From Halobellus rarus (GTDB taxonomy: Archaea > Halobacteriota > Halobacteria > Halobacteriales > Haloferacaceae), in contig NZ_JANHDI010000001.1 in NCBI RefSeq assembly GCF_024494595.1, forward strand, positions 62,001 to 126,000: a stretch of DNA of 64,000 nt, in the 5' to 3' direction. Below, piece after piece: positions 33,930 to 43,453 of this stretch (positions within the stretch are counted from its first letter, which is position 1; each line of letters starts with the position of its first letter). The notes under the pieces are model-generated. The model was not told where the DNA came from, searched no databases, and worked only from the letters and a program-made list of their open reading frames with translations. The translations under genes were made by a program, and so were the position numbers.

Positions 33930-36122
33930 TCATTCGGCACGGTTGCGTCGAACGACCGCCGCGACGCCGAGCGCGACGACCCCGACGACGGCGACGACGG
34001 GGCCGAACCCGGGCGTGCCGGTATCCGTCTGTTCGCCGCCGTCGCCAGCGTTCCCGGCAGGAACCGTGACGACGGCCGTCTCCGAGGACGCGTTTCCGAG
34101 ACCGAACACGTACGTTCCGGGCTCTTCGAGTCGAACCGCGGTCGTGACTGTCGCGTCTGCGCCGGCGTCGAGTCGGACGGTCCGCGTCTCGAACGGTTCG
34201 CCGTCTCGGGCAAACGCGAGGGCTACCTCGCCGGGGTAGTCGGCGTCGTTGCGCACGTTCGCGGATAGTTCCACCCACTCGCCGGCCGACAGGTCCGTTC
34301 TGTTCGCCGAAAAGCTACTCACCTGCGCCGGCGCCGGCTCTCTGACTGACACCCGGAGCGTCGCGTCGCCGACGGAGACGACGCGCTCACCGGGACTGTC
34401 GAACGCGTGCTCGAACGTCAGCGTCGTCGACTCCTCGGGAGCGAGCTGGCCGGTCCGCGTCGTCAGCGGCTCGTCGTCGACGCGGAGGGTGGCCTCGTAA
34501 TCGCCGTCGTTCCCGCCGAAGTTAGTCGCGACGACGTCGACCCCGAGCCGTTCGCCCGGGACGAGTACGACCGGTCGCTCCGATCCCAGCGAGCGGTTGC
34601 GGTACGGGCCGCCGACGCGCACGGCGTCGCCCCCGCTCGGTATCGCGTAGGTGATCCGTGCGGGGTCCGGGAGGTCGCCGAACGCCTCGCGGTGCTCGTC
34701 GACACTCCACGCGGTCGGTCGGGTCGTCGTCTTCGTGTACCGGTCGCTCGCTCGGGCGACCGAGTCACCGCCCGTGACCGACAGATACGACCGGACGTCG
34801 GACGCCGCGACGACATCGCCCTTCGCGTTCATCCGTCGGAAGGGTTCCTGCAGCGACGCGTCGCCGCCGGTCGAGAGCCTGATCTGTCGATCCAGTTCGC
34901 CGGCCACGAGCGCGCCGACGTGGTAGTTCGCGTTGCGCTGCCAGGTGTCCGGTTCGGTCAGAACCGACCCGCCGTAGTCGCGTTCACCGAGCGCCAGGCG
35001 CGCGCGGAACTCGGGGTAGGTGATCCGCTCCTGTTCGAGCGTCAAGAGCGCGGCGTAGTAGACGGCGCTGGCCTCGGTGAACCAGCGGCTGTCCTCGGCG
35101 GCCGTGTACGCCTGACGGCTGTGGACGTACTCGTGGAGCCAGACGTTGTTCGCCTCGTCGAGGCGCTCGACGTCCCGAACCCACATATCCGAACCCCCGG
35201 TATGGAGGCCGCGGACGCCCCATTCGATCCCCTCTGGCGTCGGCGCGGCGACGAGGAACACCGTCTCGTCGCGGTCCCCGACTCGCAGCCGGTCCGAGGC
35301 CGCCGAGAGCGATGCGAACAGCTCCTCGGGCGACTCCTCGAGGTCGGCCGCGTCGGGGACGATCAGCCGGAACTCCTGGCCGTGTGCCGTGTGCGTGTAC
35401 TCCTCGTGGGGGCCGAGGTAGGCCACCGTGCCGCCGGTCGCCCCCTCGTCCGTCGTCATCGACCGCTCGAAGCCGACGGACTCGGTTCCGACCCACCCCC
35501 AACTGTGGGACGTCGCGGGTGCGGAGACGAGCGCCCACTCGCCGACGTCGACGAAGGTCAGCCGCCCGGGAGCGCCGATGGGCCCGGTCTGGTCGACGGT
35601 GCGATTCGCCGGCGTCCGGTACTCGATCCGGGGATTCGACGTCGCACCGTCCCACTCGTAGGTGCGGTCCTCGCGTCGATCGAACCCGGTCGTCGAGACG
35701 ATCGTCGACTCCGCCGGCAGCGTCACCTCCAGCCGACGGAGCCCCTCCGGTAGCCGATACCGGTGGGCGACGCCGTAGACCCCCGGCCGCTCGGGCACGA
35801 GCCGCAGGTGTTGGGTGAGTTCGACGTTCGATCCGCCGCTGGCGGTCGCGGTCGACTGCGCCGCGTTCGCCGCCACCGTCGAGGACGCGATCGAACCCGT
35901 CGCGTTCGTCGTCGCTATCGAGGACGTGACGTCCGCCGCTGTCGCGTTCGCCGCCGTATCCTCCACCGCCGTCGCGTTCGCCGTAGCGCTCTCCACCGCC
36001 GTCGCGTTCGCGACGTCATCGCTCCCGACGTCGGTCGCCGCTGCGGTCGGAGCCGCGAGCGCTCCGAACCCGACGACGAGGACGCCGGCGATCAAAAGTA
36101 GCCGCGTCGCCCCCCGACCCAT
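33930..36122 (-). CDS. Secreted PGF-CTERM protein with HExxH metallopeptidase-like site
   Basis: 730 residues. A signal peptide (residues 1-29) is followed by a Thr/Ala-rich region with N-A-T sequons at residues 39, 49, 59 and 73, the first three exactly 10 residues apart. The middle carries HEYVHSRQ (330-337) with WFTEAS (Glu about 350) downstream, a gluzincin-like zinc site. Then comes a beta-rich region with two CARDB-like stretches. The C-terminus is TPGFGPVVAVVGVVALG plus RRN, a PGF-CTERM tripartite sorting signal recognised by archaeosortase ArtA. It should be lipid-anchored to the S-layer face. Substrate unknown. Confidence 0.85.
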   Translation of the reverse strand: MGRGATRLLLIAGVLVVGFGALAAPTAAATDVGSDDVANATAVESATANATAVEDTAANATAADVTSSIATTNATGSIASSTVAANAAQSTATASGGSNVELTQHLRLVPERPGVYGVAHRYRLPEGLRRLEVTLPAESTIVSTTGFDRREDRTYEWDGATSNPRIEYRTPANRTVDQTGPIGAPGRLTFVDVGEWALVSAPATSHSWGWVGTESVGFERSMTTDEGATGGTVAYLGPHEEYTHTAHGQEFRLIVPDAADLEESPEELFASLSAASDRLRVGDRDETVFLVAAPTPEGIEWGVRGLHTGGSDMWVRDVERLDEANNVWLHEYVHSRQAYTAAEDSRWFTEASAVYYAALLTLEQERITYPEFRARLALGERDYGGSVLTEPDTWQRNANYHVGALVAGELDRQIRLSTGGDASLQEPFRRMNAKGDVVAASDVRSYLSVTGGDSVARASDRYTKTTTRPTAWSVDEHREAFGDLPDPARITYAIPSGGDAVRVGGPYRNRSLGSERPVVLVPGERLGVDVVATNFGGNDGDYEATLRVDDEPLTTRTGQLAPEESTTLTFEHAFDSPGERVVSVGDATLRVSVREPAPAQVSSFSANRTDLSAGEWVELSANVRNDADYPGEVALAFARDGEPFETRTVRLDAGADATVTTAVRLEEPGTYVFGLGNASSETAVVTVPAGNAGDGGEQTDTGTPGFGPVVAVVGVVALGVAAVVRRNRAE

Positions 36123-36164
36123 AGGAGGGCCGACGGAAGTGGTCGGTATTATACTGTCGGCCGC

Positions 36165-36290
36165 GCGCCCCAGTCACCTCCCCTGTCAGCCTCTCTCGTC
36201 TCCCCTGTCAGCGCCCCAGTCACCTCCCCTGTCAGCCTCTCTCGTCTCCCCTGTCAGCGTCCCTCGTCTCCCCTGTCAGAGTCTCTCGTC
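36165..36290. repeat. 46-bp direct repeat made of 23-bp half units
   Basis: Two perfect 46-bp copies occupy 36165-36210 and 36211-36256. Each consists of two related units of about 23 bp sharing cccctgtcagc. Two further partial units run to about 36290. The stop codon of the four-TM gene (36276-36278) lies inside the last unit. There are no spacers, so this is a minisatellite, not a CRISPR array. Confidence 0.9.
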
Positions 36291-36752
36291 TAAGCGTCCC
36301 TGGAGACCGGCGTAGACGACGCCGAGGACAGCGCCGTAGACCACGTGGCCGACGAGGCTCATCACGTTCACGTTCGGCAGGGGCGGGTTCGCCGGCGAGC
36401 CGACGACCGAGAGCCAGACCGGCATCACGAGGACGGCGAGGACGACCCACAGGACCACGCCGTACCCGACGCCCAAGGCCAGACTTCTCACTGGCGTCAG
36501 ATCGGCCTGCGTCGAGGCGAGCGCGGCGAACACCACGCCGAGTACCGCGCTGTGGGCGACGTGGACGGTGATCCCCGCGGCCCCGCCCGAGAGGAAGTAC
36601 ATCGAGGGGATCGCCACTTCGATGACCGGGCGCATCTGCATCACCATCAGCGCGCCCATCACGAGGCCGGCGATGACACCGCCGACGACGCCGTACTGCC
36701 ACGCGTTCTCTTCTATCTGTGCTGTCGTCGTCGTGCTCGTTTCGGTCGCCAT
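36276..36752 (-). CDS. Four-TM membrane protein of unknown function
   Basis: 158 residues. After a polar Thr-rich N-terminus (MATETSTTTTAQIEENAWQ) there are four hydrophobic segments: YGVVGGVIAGLVMGALMVM, a GITVHVAHSAVLGVVFAALA stretch, LALGVGYGVVLWVVLAVLVM, and VNVMSLVGHVVYGAVLGVVY. Two histidines lie in membrane helices. No kinase or transporter motif is visible. The ATG at 36752 is preferred to a longer frame because the added 20 residues are basic. The 3' end runs into a tandem repeat. Confidence 0.75.
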   Translation of the reverse strand: MATETSTTTTAQIEENAWQYGVVGGVIAGLVMGALMVMQMRPVIEVAIPSMYFLSGGAAGITVHVAHSAVLGVVFAALASTQADLTPVRSLALGVGYGVVLWVVLAVLVMPVWLSVVGSPANPPLPNVNVMSLVGHVVYGAVLGVVYAGLQGRLDERL

Positions 36753-36885
36753 ACTAGAGAGAGACCGCGCCCTCCCGAATAACGGCATCTCGGCGGCGCG
36801 ATCCGGACGCACGAGGCCGGTAGAACTATGCGTGATGGTAACGTTCCTATCTAGGTTACGATCGGACGCTCCGACCGTCCGAGGC

Positions 36886-36891
36886 TTTTAA
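36886..36891 (+). promoter_or_regulatory. TATA-like box of XPD-like helicase gene
   Basis: The hexamer ttttaa is centred 27-28 nt before the GTG at 36916, supporting GTG as the leaderless start of the helicase gene. Confidence 0.6.
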
Positions 36892-36915
36892 TTCGAGGAG
36901 GGCGGAGAGACCACC

Positions 36916-39093
36916 GTGTCGACGACCGGCGAGTACGAGCGGTTCTTCCCCTACGAGGAGCCGTATCCGAACCAGCGCTCGGCGATGGCGGAGATCGCCG
37001 AGGCGCTAGACGACCAGCGGGACGTCCTCCTCGAAGGAGCCCCGGGGACCGGAAAGACGCTCTCGGCGCTCGTCCCGGCGCTCGAGTACGCCCAGCGGAC
37101 GGACAAGACGGTGGTCATCACCACCAACGTCCACCAGCAGATGCGCCAGTTCGTCGCCGACGCCCGCGCGATCACCCGCGAGGAGCCCGTCCGGGCGGTC
37201 GTGTTCAAGGGTAAGTCCTCGATGTGTCACATCGACGTCGAATACCAGGAGTGTCAGACGCTGCGCGATACGACCCGAACGCTCGTCGAGAAGGAGGAGG
37301 AGCGCGCCGAACTCACCGAGCGGGCGGAGGCGCTCTTAGATCGGATTCGCGAGGGCGCGGAGGGGGCCGGCGAGGCCCGAAGCGCGGTGACAGACGAACT
37401 CGACGACGTCGAGTCCGAGCTCGAAGAGCTCCGCGACGGCAACGTCTGCGAGCACTACTACAACAACCTCGCGGGCGACAACGACGAGTTCTTCGAGTGG
37501 CTCTTCGCGGACGTCAGGACGCCCGAAGAGATCTACGAGTACGCCGAGGAACGTCGGCTCTGCGGCTACGAACTCCTCAAGGAGGGGATGGAGGCGGTCG
37601 ACCTCGTCGTCTGCAACTATCACCACCTGCTGGACCCCAACATCCGCGAGCAGTTCTTCCGGTGGCTGGGGCGGGAACCGGAGGACGTCGTGACCGTCTT
37701 CGACGAGGCCCACAACATCGAGTCGGCCGCCCGCGACCACGCGAGCCGGGCGCTCACCGAGAACACCCTCGAGGAGGCGCTCTCGGAGCTGGAGGACGCC
37801 GACGACTCGCGCGCGGAGCCCGCCGAGAACGTCCTCTCGGCGTTCCTGGGCGCGCTGCGGGCGACGTACGACGAGGCGCTGGGGTTCGGCGAGCGCGAAC
37901 AGGTCGGCGACGACTGGCACGACCTCTCGATCGCCAACCCCGACCGCCGGGACGACCTGACGCTCGCCTTCCTGGACCGCTACGAGGGCCGCGGCATCGA
38001 CGCGGAGGTCGACCTCGCGCTCCAGCTCGGTCGGACGCTCGATCGGGAGTACGAGGAGGCGTACCGCGAGGGCGAGGCGACGACTCGGACGGAGTGCCAG
38101 ACGCTGCAGGCGGCACAGTTCGTCGCGGCGTGGATGGCCGACGGCGGCGACCTCGGACAGCACCCGCTGTGTTCGGTGCGGCGCGACTCCGGGACCGACG
38201 AGGTGTACGGGCGCGCGGAACTGTACACCTGTATCCCGCGAGAAGTGACCGAGACGCTGTTCGAGGAGGTCCACGCGAGCATCCTGATGTCGGCGACGCT
38301 GCGCCCGTTCGACGTCCTGGAGGACGTCCTCGGCGTCGACGACCCGGCCACGATGGCCTACGGACTGGAGTACCCCGAGGACCGCCGGCGAACCCTCGCC
38401 GTGGAAGCGCCGGCGCTTTTCAGTTCCGATCGCGCGGACCCCGACACCCAGTCGGCGATCGCGGACGTGCTGGCGGACGCGGCGCGCTTCACGCCCGGGA
38501 ACGCGCTCCTGTTCTTCCCCTCCTACGCCGAGGCCGAGCGGTACCACGACCGTCTCCGGGGCCGGTCCGACGTAGAAAGTCAGCTCCTGCTCGACGGCTC
38601 GGACGTCGACACGGAGTCCCTCCGGCAATCGTTCGTCGACGGCGACGACGCGACGCTCTTCACCTCGCTGTGGGGGACGCTCGCGGAGGGCGTGAGCTTC
38701 GACGGCGACGACGCCCGGACCGTGGCGGTCGTCGGCGTGCCGTACCCGCACCTCTCGGAGCGATTAGAGGCGATCCAGGACGCCTACGACCGCGCGTACG
38801 ACGACCGGGACGGCGCGGGCTGGCGCTACGCGGTGGAGATTCCGACGATTCGGAAGACCCGGCAGGCGCTCGGTCGCGTCATCCGCGCGCCAGACGACTT
38901 CGGGGTTCGACTGCTCGTCGACAAGCGCTACACCCAGAAGAGCGTCGAGATGGGGAAATACGGCGTCCGCGAGAGCTTCCCCCGCGAAGAGCGGATCGAA
39001 CTCGTCGACGTCGCGCCACATAAACTGAAGTTCTCGATGCTGAACTTCTACGCCGACCTCGACGCCTACGAGGGATCGCCGCCGCGGCCGTAG
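36916..39093 (+). CDS. XPD/Rad3-like Fe-S DNA helicase
   Basis: A 725-residue superfamily 2 helicase. Walker A GAPGTGKT is at residues 41-48 and DEAH at 263-266. Four cysteines (about 104, 113, 178 and 216, in SSMCHID, YQEC, NVCEHYY and RRLCGYELL) lie where XPD holds its 4Fe-4S cluster. A long helical insert at about 120-175 belongs to this domain. C-terminal motifs are DDATLFTSLWGTLAEGVSFDG and RQALGRVIRAPDDFGVRLLVD. Likely a 5'-3' helicase in DNA repair. XPD and DinG are close relatives; XPD is the better match by archaeal context. Confidence 0.92.
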   Translation: MSTTGEYERFFPYEEPYPNQRSAMAEIAEALDDQRDVLLEGAPGTGKTLSALVPALEYAQRTDKTVVITTNVHQQMRQFVADARAITREEPVRAVVFKGKSSMCHIDVEYQECQTLRDTTRTLVEKEEERAELTERAEALLDRIREGAEGAGEARSAVTDELDDVESELEELRDGNVCEHYYNNLAGDNDEFFEWLFADVRTPEEIYEYAEERRLCGYELLKEGMEAVDLVVCNYHHLLDPNIREQFFRWLGREPEDVVTVFDEAHNIESAARDHASRALTENTLEEALSELEDADDSRAEPAENVLSAFLGALRATYDEALGFGEREQVGDDWHDLSIANPDRRDDLTLAFLDRYEGRGIDAEVDLALQLGRTLDREYEEAYREGEATTRTECQTLQAAQFVAAWMADGGDLGQHPLCSVRRDSGTDEVYGRAELYTCIPREVTETLFEEVHASILMSATLRPFDVLEDVLGVDDPATMAYGLEYPEDRRRTLAVEAPALFSSDRADPDTQSAIADVLADAARFTPGNALLFFPSYAEAERYHDRLRGRSDVESQLLLDGSDVDTESLRQSFVDGDDATLFTSLWGTLAEGVSFDGDDARTVAVVGVPYPHLSERLEAIQDAYDRAYDDRDGAGWRYAVEIPTIRKTRQALGRVIRAPDDFGVRLLVDKRYTQKSVEMGKYGVRESFPREERIELVDVAPHKLKFSMLNFYADLDAYEGSPPRP

Positions 39094-39170
39094 CGGGGCC
39101 GGCTGCTCGCGGACCCGCCCGGGTCGAAACGGCCGAACGGCTCATACGCCTCCAGTCCAACTACTCTTCG

Positions 39171-40541
39171 ATGCGTACGAAGCCACCCGGTCCCGCGGGC
39201 GTACCCCTGTTCGGGAACAGCCGCCAGTACGCGCGCGATCCCTTCACGTTCCTCGCGAGCGTCGAGGCCGCCTACGGCGACGTCGTCCGGTTCGACCTCG
39301 GCCCGCTGGAGACGTACCTGCTCACCAACCCGGCGGACATCGAGCGGGTCCTCGTCGCCGACGACGCCACGTACCGGAAGCCCGACTTCCAGGACGACGC
39401 CATCGGAACGCTGCTCGGCGACGGCCTGCTGCTCAGCGAGGGCGAGACGTGGCGAAAACAGCGGCAACTCGCCCAGCCGGCCTTCGCCCCCAAGCGGATC
39501 TCGTCGATGGACGAGCTGATCGCCCGCCACGCGCGCGAGATGGTCGACGAGTGGGACGCCGGCGACCTGCGCGACGTAAACCTCGATATGGCGCGCGTGA
39601 CGGTTCGTATTATCGTCGAAGCGATGTTCGGGTCGCGACTCACAGACGAGCAGACGCGGACGATCCAGGAGCACCTCGAACCGCTCGGCCAGCGCTTCGA
39701 GCCGGATCCGATGCGGTTTCTCGTCCCCGACTGGGCCCCGACGCGGGAGAACCGCGCGTACCGCGATTCCGTTCGGACGCTCGAAGGCGTCATCGACGAC
39801 ATCGTCGCCGAACGTCGCGGGACCGAGGACGATCCCGCGGTCGACCCGGCCGCCGGCTCCGCCGACGGGGACGAACCGATGGACCTGCTGTCGATCCTGC
39901 TGCGAGCGCAGCGCCGCGGCGAGCAGACCGACGCGCAGCTCCGCGACGAACTGATGACGATGCTGCTCGCCGGCCACGACACCACGGCGCTGACGCTGAC
40001 GTACACGTGGTACCTCCTCTCGGAGCACCCGTCGGCCGAGGCCCGGGTCCAGGCCGAAGTCGACGAGGTCTGCGGGGGCGCGCCCCCGACCGCGGCCGAC
40101 GCGCGCGACCTCGACTACCTCGAACGGGTGATACAGGAGGCGATGCGGCTGTATCCCCCGGTGTACGTGGTCTTCCGCGAACCGAAGGTCGACGTGCGAC
40201 TGGGCGGCTACCGGATCCCGCACGGCTCGGCCGTGATGCTCTCGCAGTGGGCCACCCACCGCTCCGAACGGTGGTACGACGATCCCGAGGCGTTCGATCC
40301 CGACCGGTGGCTTCCCGAGCGCCGGGCGGACCGCCCCCGGTTCGCGTACTTCCCGTTCGGCGGCGGCCCGCGCCACTGTATCGGCAAGCACCTGTCGCTG
40401 CTGGAGGCGAAACTCATCGTCGCGACCGTCGCACAGGAGTACGAACTCGACGCCGCCCGAAGCGGGCCGCTCGACCTCCGCGGATCGCTGACGATGCACC
40501 CCGAGGAACCGGTCTCGATGCGGGTCCGCCCGCGCTCGTAG
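39171..40541 (+). CDS. Cytochrome P450
   Basis: 456 residues. The haem-cysteine loop FPFGGGPRHCIGKHL is near the C-terminus. The I-helix oxygen motif is LLAGHDTTALTLTY, the ExxR of the K-helix is in EAMRLYPPVYVVFREP, and the meander contains FDPDRWLPERR. The N-terminus begins directly with the proline-rich PPGPAGVPLFGN, without a membrane anchor, so it is soluble. Sequence is CYP102/CYP4-like rather than the CYP119 type. Substrate and redox partner are not encoded nearby. Confidence 0.93.
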   Translation: MRTKPPGPAGVPLFGNSRQYARDPFTFLASVEAAYGDVVRFDLGPLETYLLTNPADIERVLVADDATYRKPDFQDDAIGTLLGDGLLLSEGETWRKQRQLAQPAFAPKRISSMDELIARHAREMVDEWDAGDLRDVNLDMARVTVRIIVEAMFGSRLTDEQTRTIQEHLEPLGQRFEPDPMRFLVPDWAPTRENRAYRDSVRTLEGVIDDIVAERRGTEDDPAVDPAAGSADGDEPMDLLSILLRAQRRGEQTDAQLRDELMTMLLAGHDTTALTLTYTWYLLSEHPSAEARVQAEVDEVCGGAPPTAADARDLDYLERVIQEAMRLYPPVYVVFREPKVDVRLGGYRIPHGSAVMLSQWATHRSERWYDDPEAFDPDRWLPERRADRPRFAYFPFGGGPRHCIGKHLSLLEAKLIVATVAQEYELDAARSGPLDLRGSLTMHPEEPVSMRVRPRS

Positions 40542-40594
40542 TGGCGCCGTTCGCGACGACGCCTCGGTCACAGCGGGCTTCCGACGACGCCTCG

Positions 40595-41113
40595 TCACAA
40601 CGGAATCCGCGCGGTGTCCTCGCGGTACCGCGAGTCCCTGATCCGGAGCTCCTCGGTCGTCCACTCGACCGGCTCGATACGCGTTCGATCGATCAAGTCG
40701 ATGGCGTCCGCGATCCGCCCGCCGCGGGCGAGCGTCACGTGCGGATCGTACTCGTCGCCTTCCAACCCTTCGACCGTCCCGAACGACTCGCACAGGCGGC
40801 GGTGAAGTGCGTACAAATCGTCGCTCTCGACGACGAGATAGACCACCGGTCCGGGGCCGCGCGGCGGCGTCTCGAAGTAGTCGAGGCCGGTCACCCGCAG
40901 ATCGAGGCTTTTGGCACCGTGGCTCCGCAACAGGGGTCGGAGTCGCTCGCGGAGTCGCGGCAGCGAGTCGGCGTCGTCGTCGAGCGCGGTGTCGAAGCGC
41001 TTCGCCAAGAGCGAGTGGCGCTCGCGGATCCGCTCGAAGCGCGTGAGCTCCGGGTGGAGCTCCGAGGCGAGCCGCGCGACCTGTCCCGGAACGGGGACGT
41101 TCAGACTGAACAC
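40595..41113 (-). CDS. 2H phosphoesterase (2'-5' RNA ligase family)
   Basis: 172 residues. I use the GTG at 41113, giving MFSLNVPVPGQVARLA, a typical first strand; the upstream extension is arginine-rich and non-halophilic. The two catalytic-type motifs are RHSLLAKRF (near residue 34) and PHVTLARGG (near residue 127), corresponding to the H-x-T/S pairs. 2H enzymes hydrolyse or join 2',5'-linked or 2',3'-cyclic nucleotide ends. Here the first motif is HSL rather than HxT. Function on RNA is an inference. Confidence 0.8.
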   Translation of the reverse strand: MFSLNVPVPGQVARLASELHPELTRFERIRERHSLLAKRFDTALDDDADSLPRLRERLRPLLRSHGAKSLDLRVTGLDYFETPPRGPGPVVYLVVESDDLYALHRRLCESFGTVEGLEGDEYDPHVTLARGGRIADAIDLIDRTRIEPVEWTTEELRIRDSRYREDTARIPL

Positions 41114-41199
41114 GCTCCGGAATGGGTTTTCAGCGGGCAAGAAGCCGTCGGGAGCCGATTCCCCGTGAGCGTTATTGCCGGTGGGCGTGATTCGCGGGT

Positions 41200-41820
41200 A
41201 TGTTCGGTCGTCTCTCGGCCTCTCGAGGGGAACTGCTCCCGACGTCCCGACGGGCGGTGCTCTCGGGACTGGCGGGCACGTCGACGGTCGGGTTGTTGGC
41301 GGGCTGTAGCGGGCGATCCGACGGAAACGGTGGTGACGACGAGTCGACATCGACCGAGCGCGACGACGGCGGTGCGTCGACAACCGCCCCGAGCGACGGG
41401 GATGACGGCGGATCGACCCCGAACGGATCCGATTCCCCCTCGGAGCCGGAGCTCGACCTCCGGGAGGCGAACGTCGTCGACGTGGCGTTCGACGGCGACG
41501 GGGGAAGCTACACCTTCGACGTGGCGCTGCACCACGACGACGACGGCGAGGACGGCTACGCGAACTGGTGGCAGATAGAGCGACTCGACGGGACGCGGCT
41601 CGGACGACGCGAGCTACTTCACGCCCACTCCCGGCAGCCGTTCACCCGCTCCGATACCGTCGAGATTCCGTCGGACGTCACCTGCGTCGTCGTCCGGGGA
41701 CACGATCAGACGCACGGCTACGGCGGACGGACGATGGTCGTGAACCTGTCGTCGAGCGCGACGCGGGCAGTCGAGCAGGGCTCAGATCGAAAGTCCGTCG
41801 ACCGGAGCGACTGTCCGTAG
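41200..41820 (+). CDS. Tat-exported putative lipoprotein
   Basis: 206 residues. The N-terminus has the twin-arginine motif TSRRAVLSGLAG (Arg 17-18) and a lipobox GLLAGC with the lipidated cysteine at about residue 36. A Gly/Asp/Thr-rich linker (about 37-85) precedes a beta-rich domain (EANVVDVAFDGDGGSYTF...DGYANWWQIERLDG...VVVRGHDQTHGYGG). No enzymatic motif. Anchored to the outer face of the cell membrane. Function unknown; the domain is often found in haloarchaeal lipoproteins. Confidence 0.8.
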   Translation: MFGRLSASRGELLPTSRRAVLSGLAGTSTVGLLAGCSGRSDGNGGDDESTSTERDDGGASTTAPSDGDDGGSTPNGSDSPSEPELDLREANVVDVAFDGDGGSYTFDVALHHDDDGEDGYANWWQIERLDGTRLGRRELLHAHSRQPFTRSDTVEIPSDVTCVVVRGHDQTHGYGGRTMVVNLSSSATRAVEQGSDRKSVDRSDCP

Positions 41821-41853
41821 CGCGCCCTCGGAGAACCGCGGGGAACTCGCGGT

Positions 41854-42054
41854 TCAGATCCGGTCCAGCAGCCACAGGACGATCAGCACAATAATAACTA
41901 AGCCCACGAGTGGGCCGGCGAAGCTGAAAATGAATCCGAACGCGGCGTCTAAGATTTCGAGGACGAGCAGGATGACAACGAGCACCAGGACGATCTTCAG
42001 CAGGTCCTCGACCTCCAGCGCCGCGCGGTCGGTACCGGGACTCGGTAAACGCAT
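41854..42054 (-). CDS. Small two-TM membrane protein
   Basis: 66 residues. A short polar start (MRLPSPGTDRAALEVEDLL) is followed by two hydrophobic segments, KIVLVLVVILLVLEILDAAF and LVGLVIIVLIVLWLL. I recall similar haloarchaeal proteins (DUF7554-like, unverified). The ATG at 42054 is favoured; a longer frame adds nine residues with two cysteine-like positions not seen in the family. Located between lipoprotein and SPFH genes, on the opposite strand. Confidence 0.7.
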   Translation of the reverse strand: MRLPSPGTDRAALEVEDLLKIVLVLVVILLVLEILDAAFGFIFSFAGPLVGLVIIVLIVLWLLDRI

Positions 42055-42185
42055 ACCACATCCCTGACCGGCCACCATCAAGTGCCTTCGGGTGGCCGAT
42101 TGCCGGGGGCTGACCGCCGAGAAACGCTATCTCGGCCGTCTTCGACGCTCGCTCGCCGGGACACGCTTAATGCCACAGGATCACA

Positions 42186-43376
42186 ATGTCGACTATGGCG
42201 AACCTCTTCCGCGAACTCGGTCGGGTCTCCGCGCGGGGGCTCCCGGGTTGGCTCCTCCCCGCCGCGGCCGTCGCCGCCGCCCTCCTCGTCGCCGGAACCC
42301 TCTTCGGCGGCGATCCGATGGTCGCGGTCGGCCTCGGCGTTCTCGCGCTCGCGATCGCGACCGTCTACAGCGCCGTCGAGATCGTCAACGCCTACGAGAA
42401 ACGGGCGCTCACGGTGTTCGGCGAGTACCGGAAACTGCTGGAACCCGGTATCAACTTCGTCCCGCCGTTCGTCTCGAAGACGTACACGTTCGATATGCGG
42501 ACCCAGACGTTCGACGTGCCGAAGCAGGAGGCGATCACGCGCGACAACTCGCCTGTCACCGCCGACGCGGTCGTCTACATCCGCGTGATGGACGCGAAAC
42601 GGGCGTTCCTCGAGGTCGACAACTACCAGCGCGCCGTCTCGAACCTCGCGCAGACGACGCTGCGGGCGGTCCTCGGCGATATGGAGCTCGACGAGACGCT
42701 CTCGGAGCGCGAGAAGATCAACCGCCGCATCGCGACGGAACTCGACGAACCGACCGACAGGTGGGGGATCCGCGTCGAGAGCGTCGAGGTCCGCAGCGTC
42801 AAACCCAGCGCGGCCGTCCAGACGGCGATGGAGGATCAGTCCTCCGCCGAGCGCCGCCGCCGCGCGATGATCCTCGAAGCGCAGGGCGAGCGGCGCTCCG
42901 CGGTCGAGACCGCCGAGGGAGACAAGCAGGCGAACATCATTCGCGCGCAGGGCGAAAAGCAGAGCCAGATCCTCGAAGCGCAGGGCGACGCCATCTCGAC
43001 GGTCCTCCGCGCGAAGTCCGCCGAGTCGATGGGCGAGCGCGCGATGATCGACCGCGGGTTCGACGCGCTGACGTCCATCGGAACGTCGCCGTCGACGACG
43101 TACGTCCTCCCGCAGGAACTCACGAGCCTCCTGGGCCGATACGGCCGCGGGCTCACCGGCTCCGACGTTCAGGAGTCGGCCGGCCTGGAGAGTCTCGACT
43201 TCGACGCCGAGACGCGCGAACTCCTCGGTCTGGACGAGATCGACGAGATCGCCGCCGCGGTCGAGGAAATCGAGGGCGTCGAGGCCGTCGGCGACCTGCC
43301 CGGCCGCGACGACGGCGAAACGGCGGCCGATGCCGACGTCGAACTGAATATCGACGAGGCGTACGAGACCCGCTAG
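42186..43376 (+). CDS. SPFH/band-7 (prohibitin-like) membrane protein
   Basis: 396 residues. N-terminal hydrophobic hairpin at about 20-63 (LLPAAAVAAALLVAGTL and VAVGLGVLALAIATVYSA). SPFH domain follows: VNAYEKRALTVFGEYRKLLEPGI, RTQTFDVPKQEAITRDNSPV, then the helical region with repeats of EAQGERR/EAQGDA (about 230-275), as in stomatins. The C-terminus is acidic. SPFH proteins form membrane microdomain rings, often with NfeD or FtsH partners; none is next to it here. ATG at 42195 is an alternative start. Confidence 0.88.
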   Translation: MSTMANLFRELGRVSARGLPGWLLPAAAVAAALLVAGTLFGGDPMVAVGLGVLALAIATVYSAVEIVNAYEKRALTVFGEYRKLLEPGINFVPPFVSKTYTFDMRTQTFDVPKQEAITRDNSPVTADAVVYIRVMDAKRAFLEVDNYQRAVSNLAQTTLRAVLGDMELDETLSEREKINRRIATELDEPTDRWGIRVESVEVRSVKPSAAVQTAMEDQSSAERRRRAMILEAQGERRSAVETAEGDKQANIIRAQGEKQSQILEAQGDAISTVLRAKSAESMGERAMIDRGFDALTSIGTSPSTTYVLPQELTSLLGRYGRGLTGSDVQESAGLESLDFDAETRELLGLDEIDEIAAAVEEIEGVEAVGDLPGRDDGETAADADVELNIDEAYETR

Positions 43377-43453
43377 CGACGACCCGTCCGCGCTCTCCCC
43401 GGACATCATAAACAATCGTTAGTGTTATTTTGCACCCTGATAGAGTCTGACAT

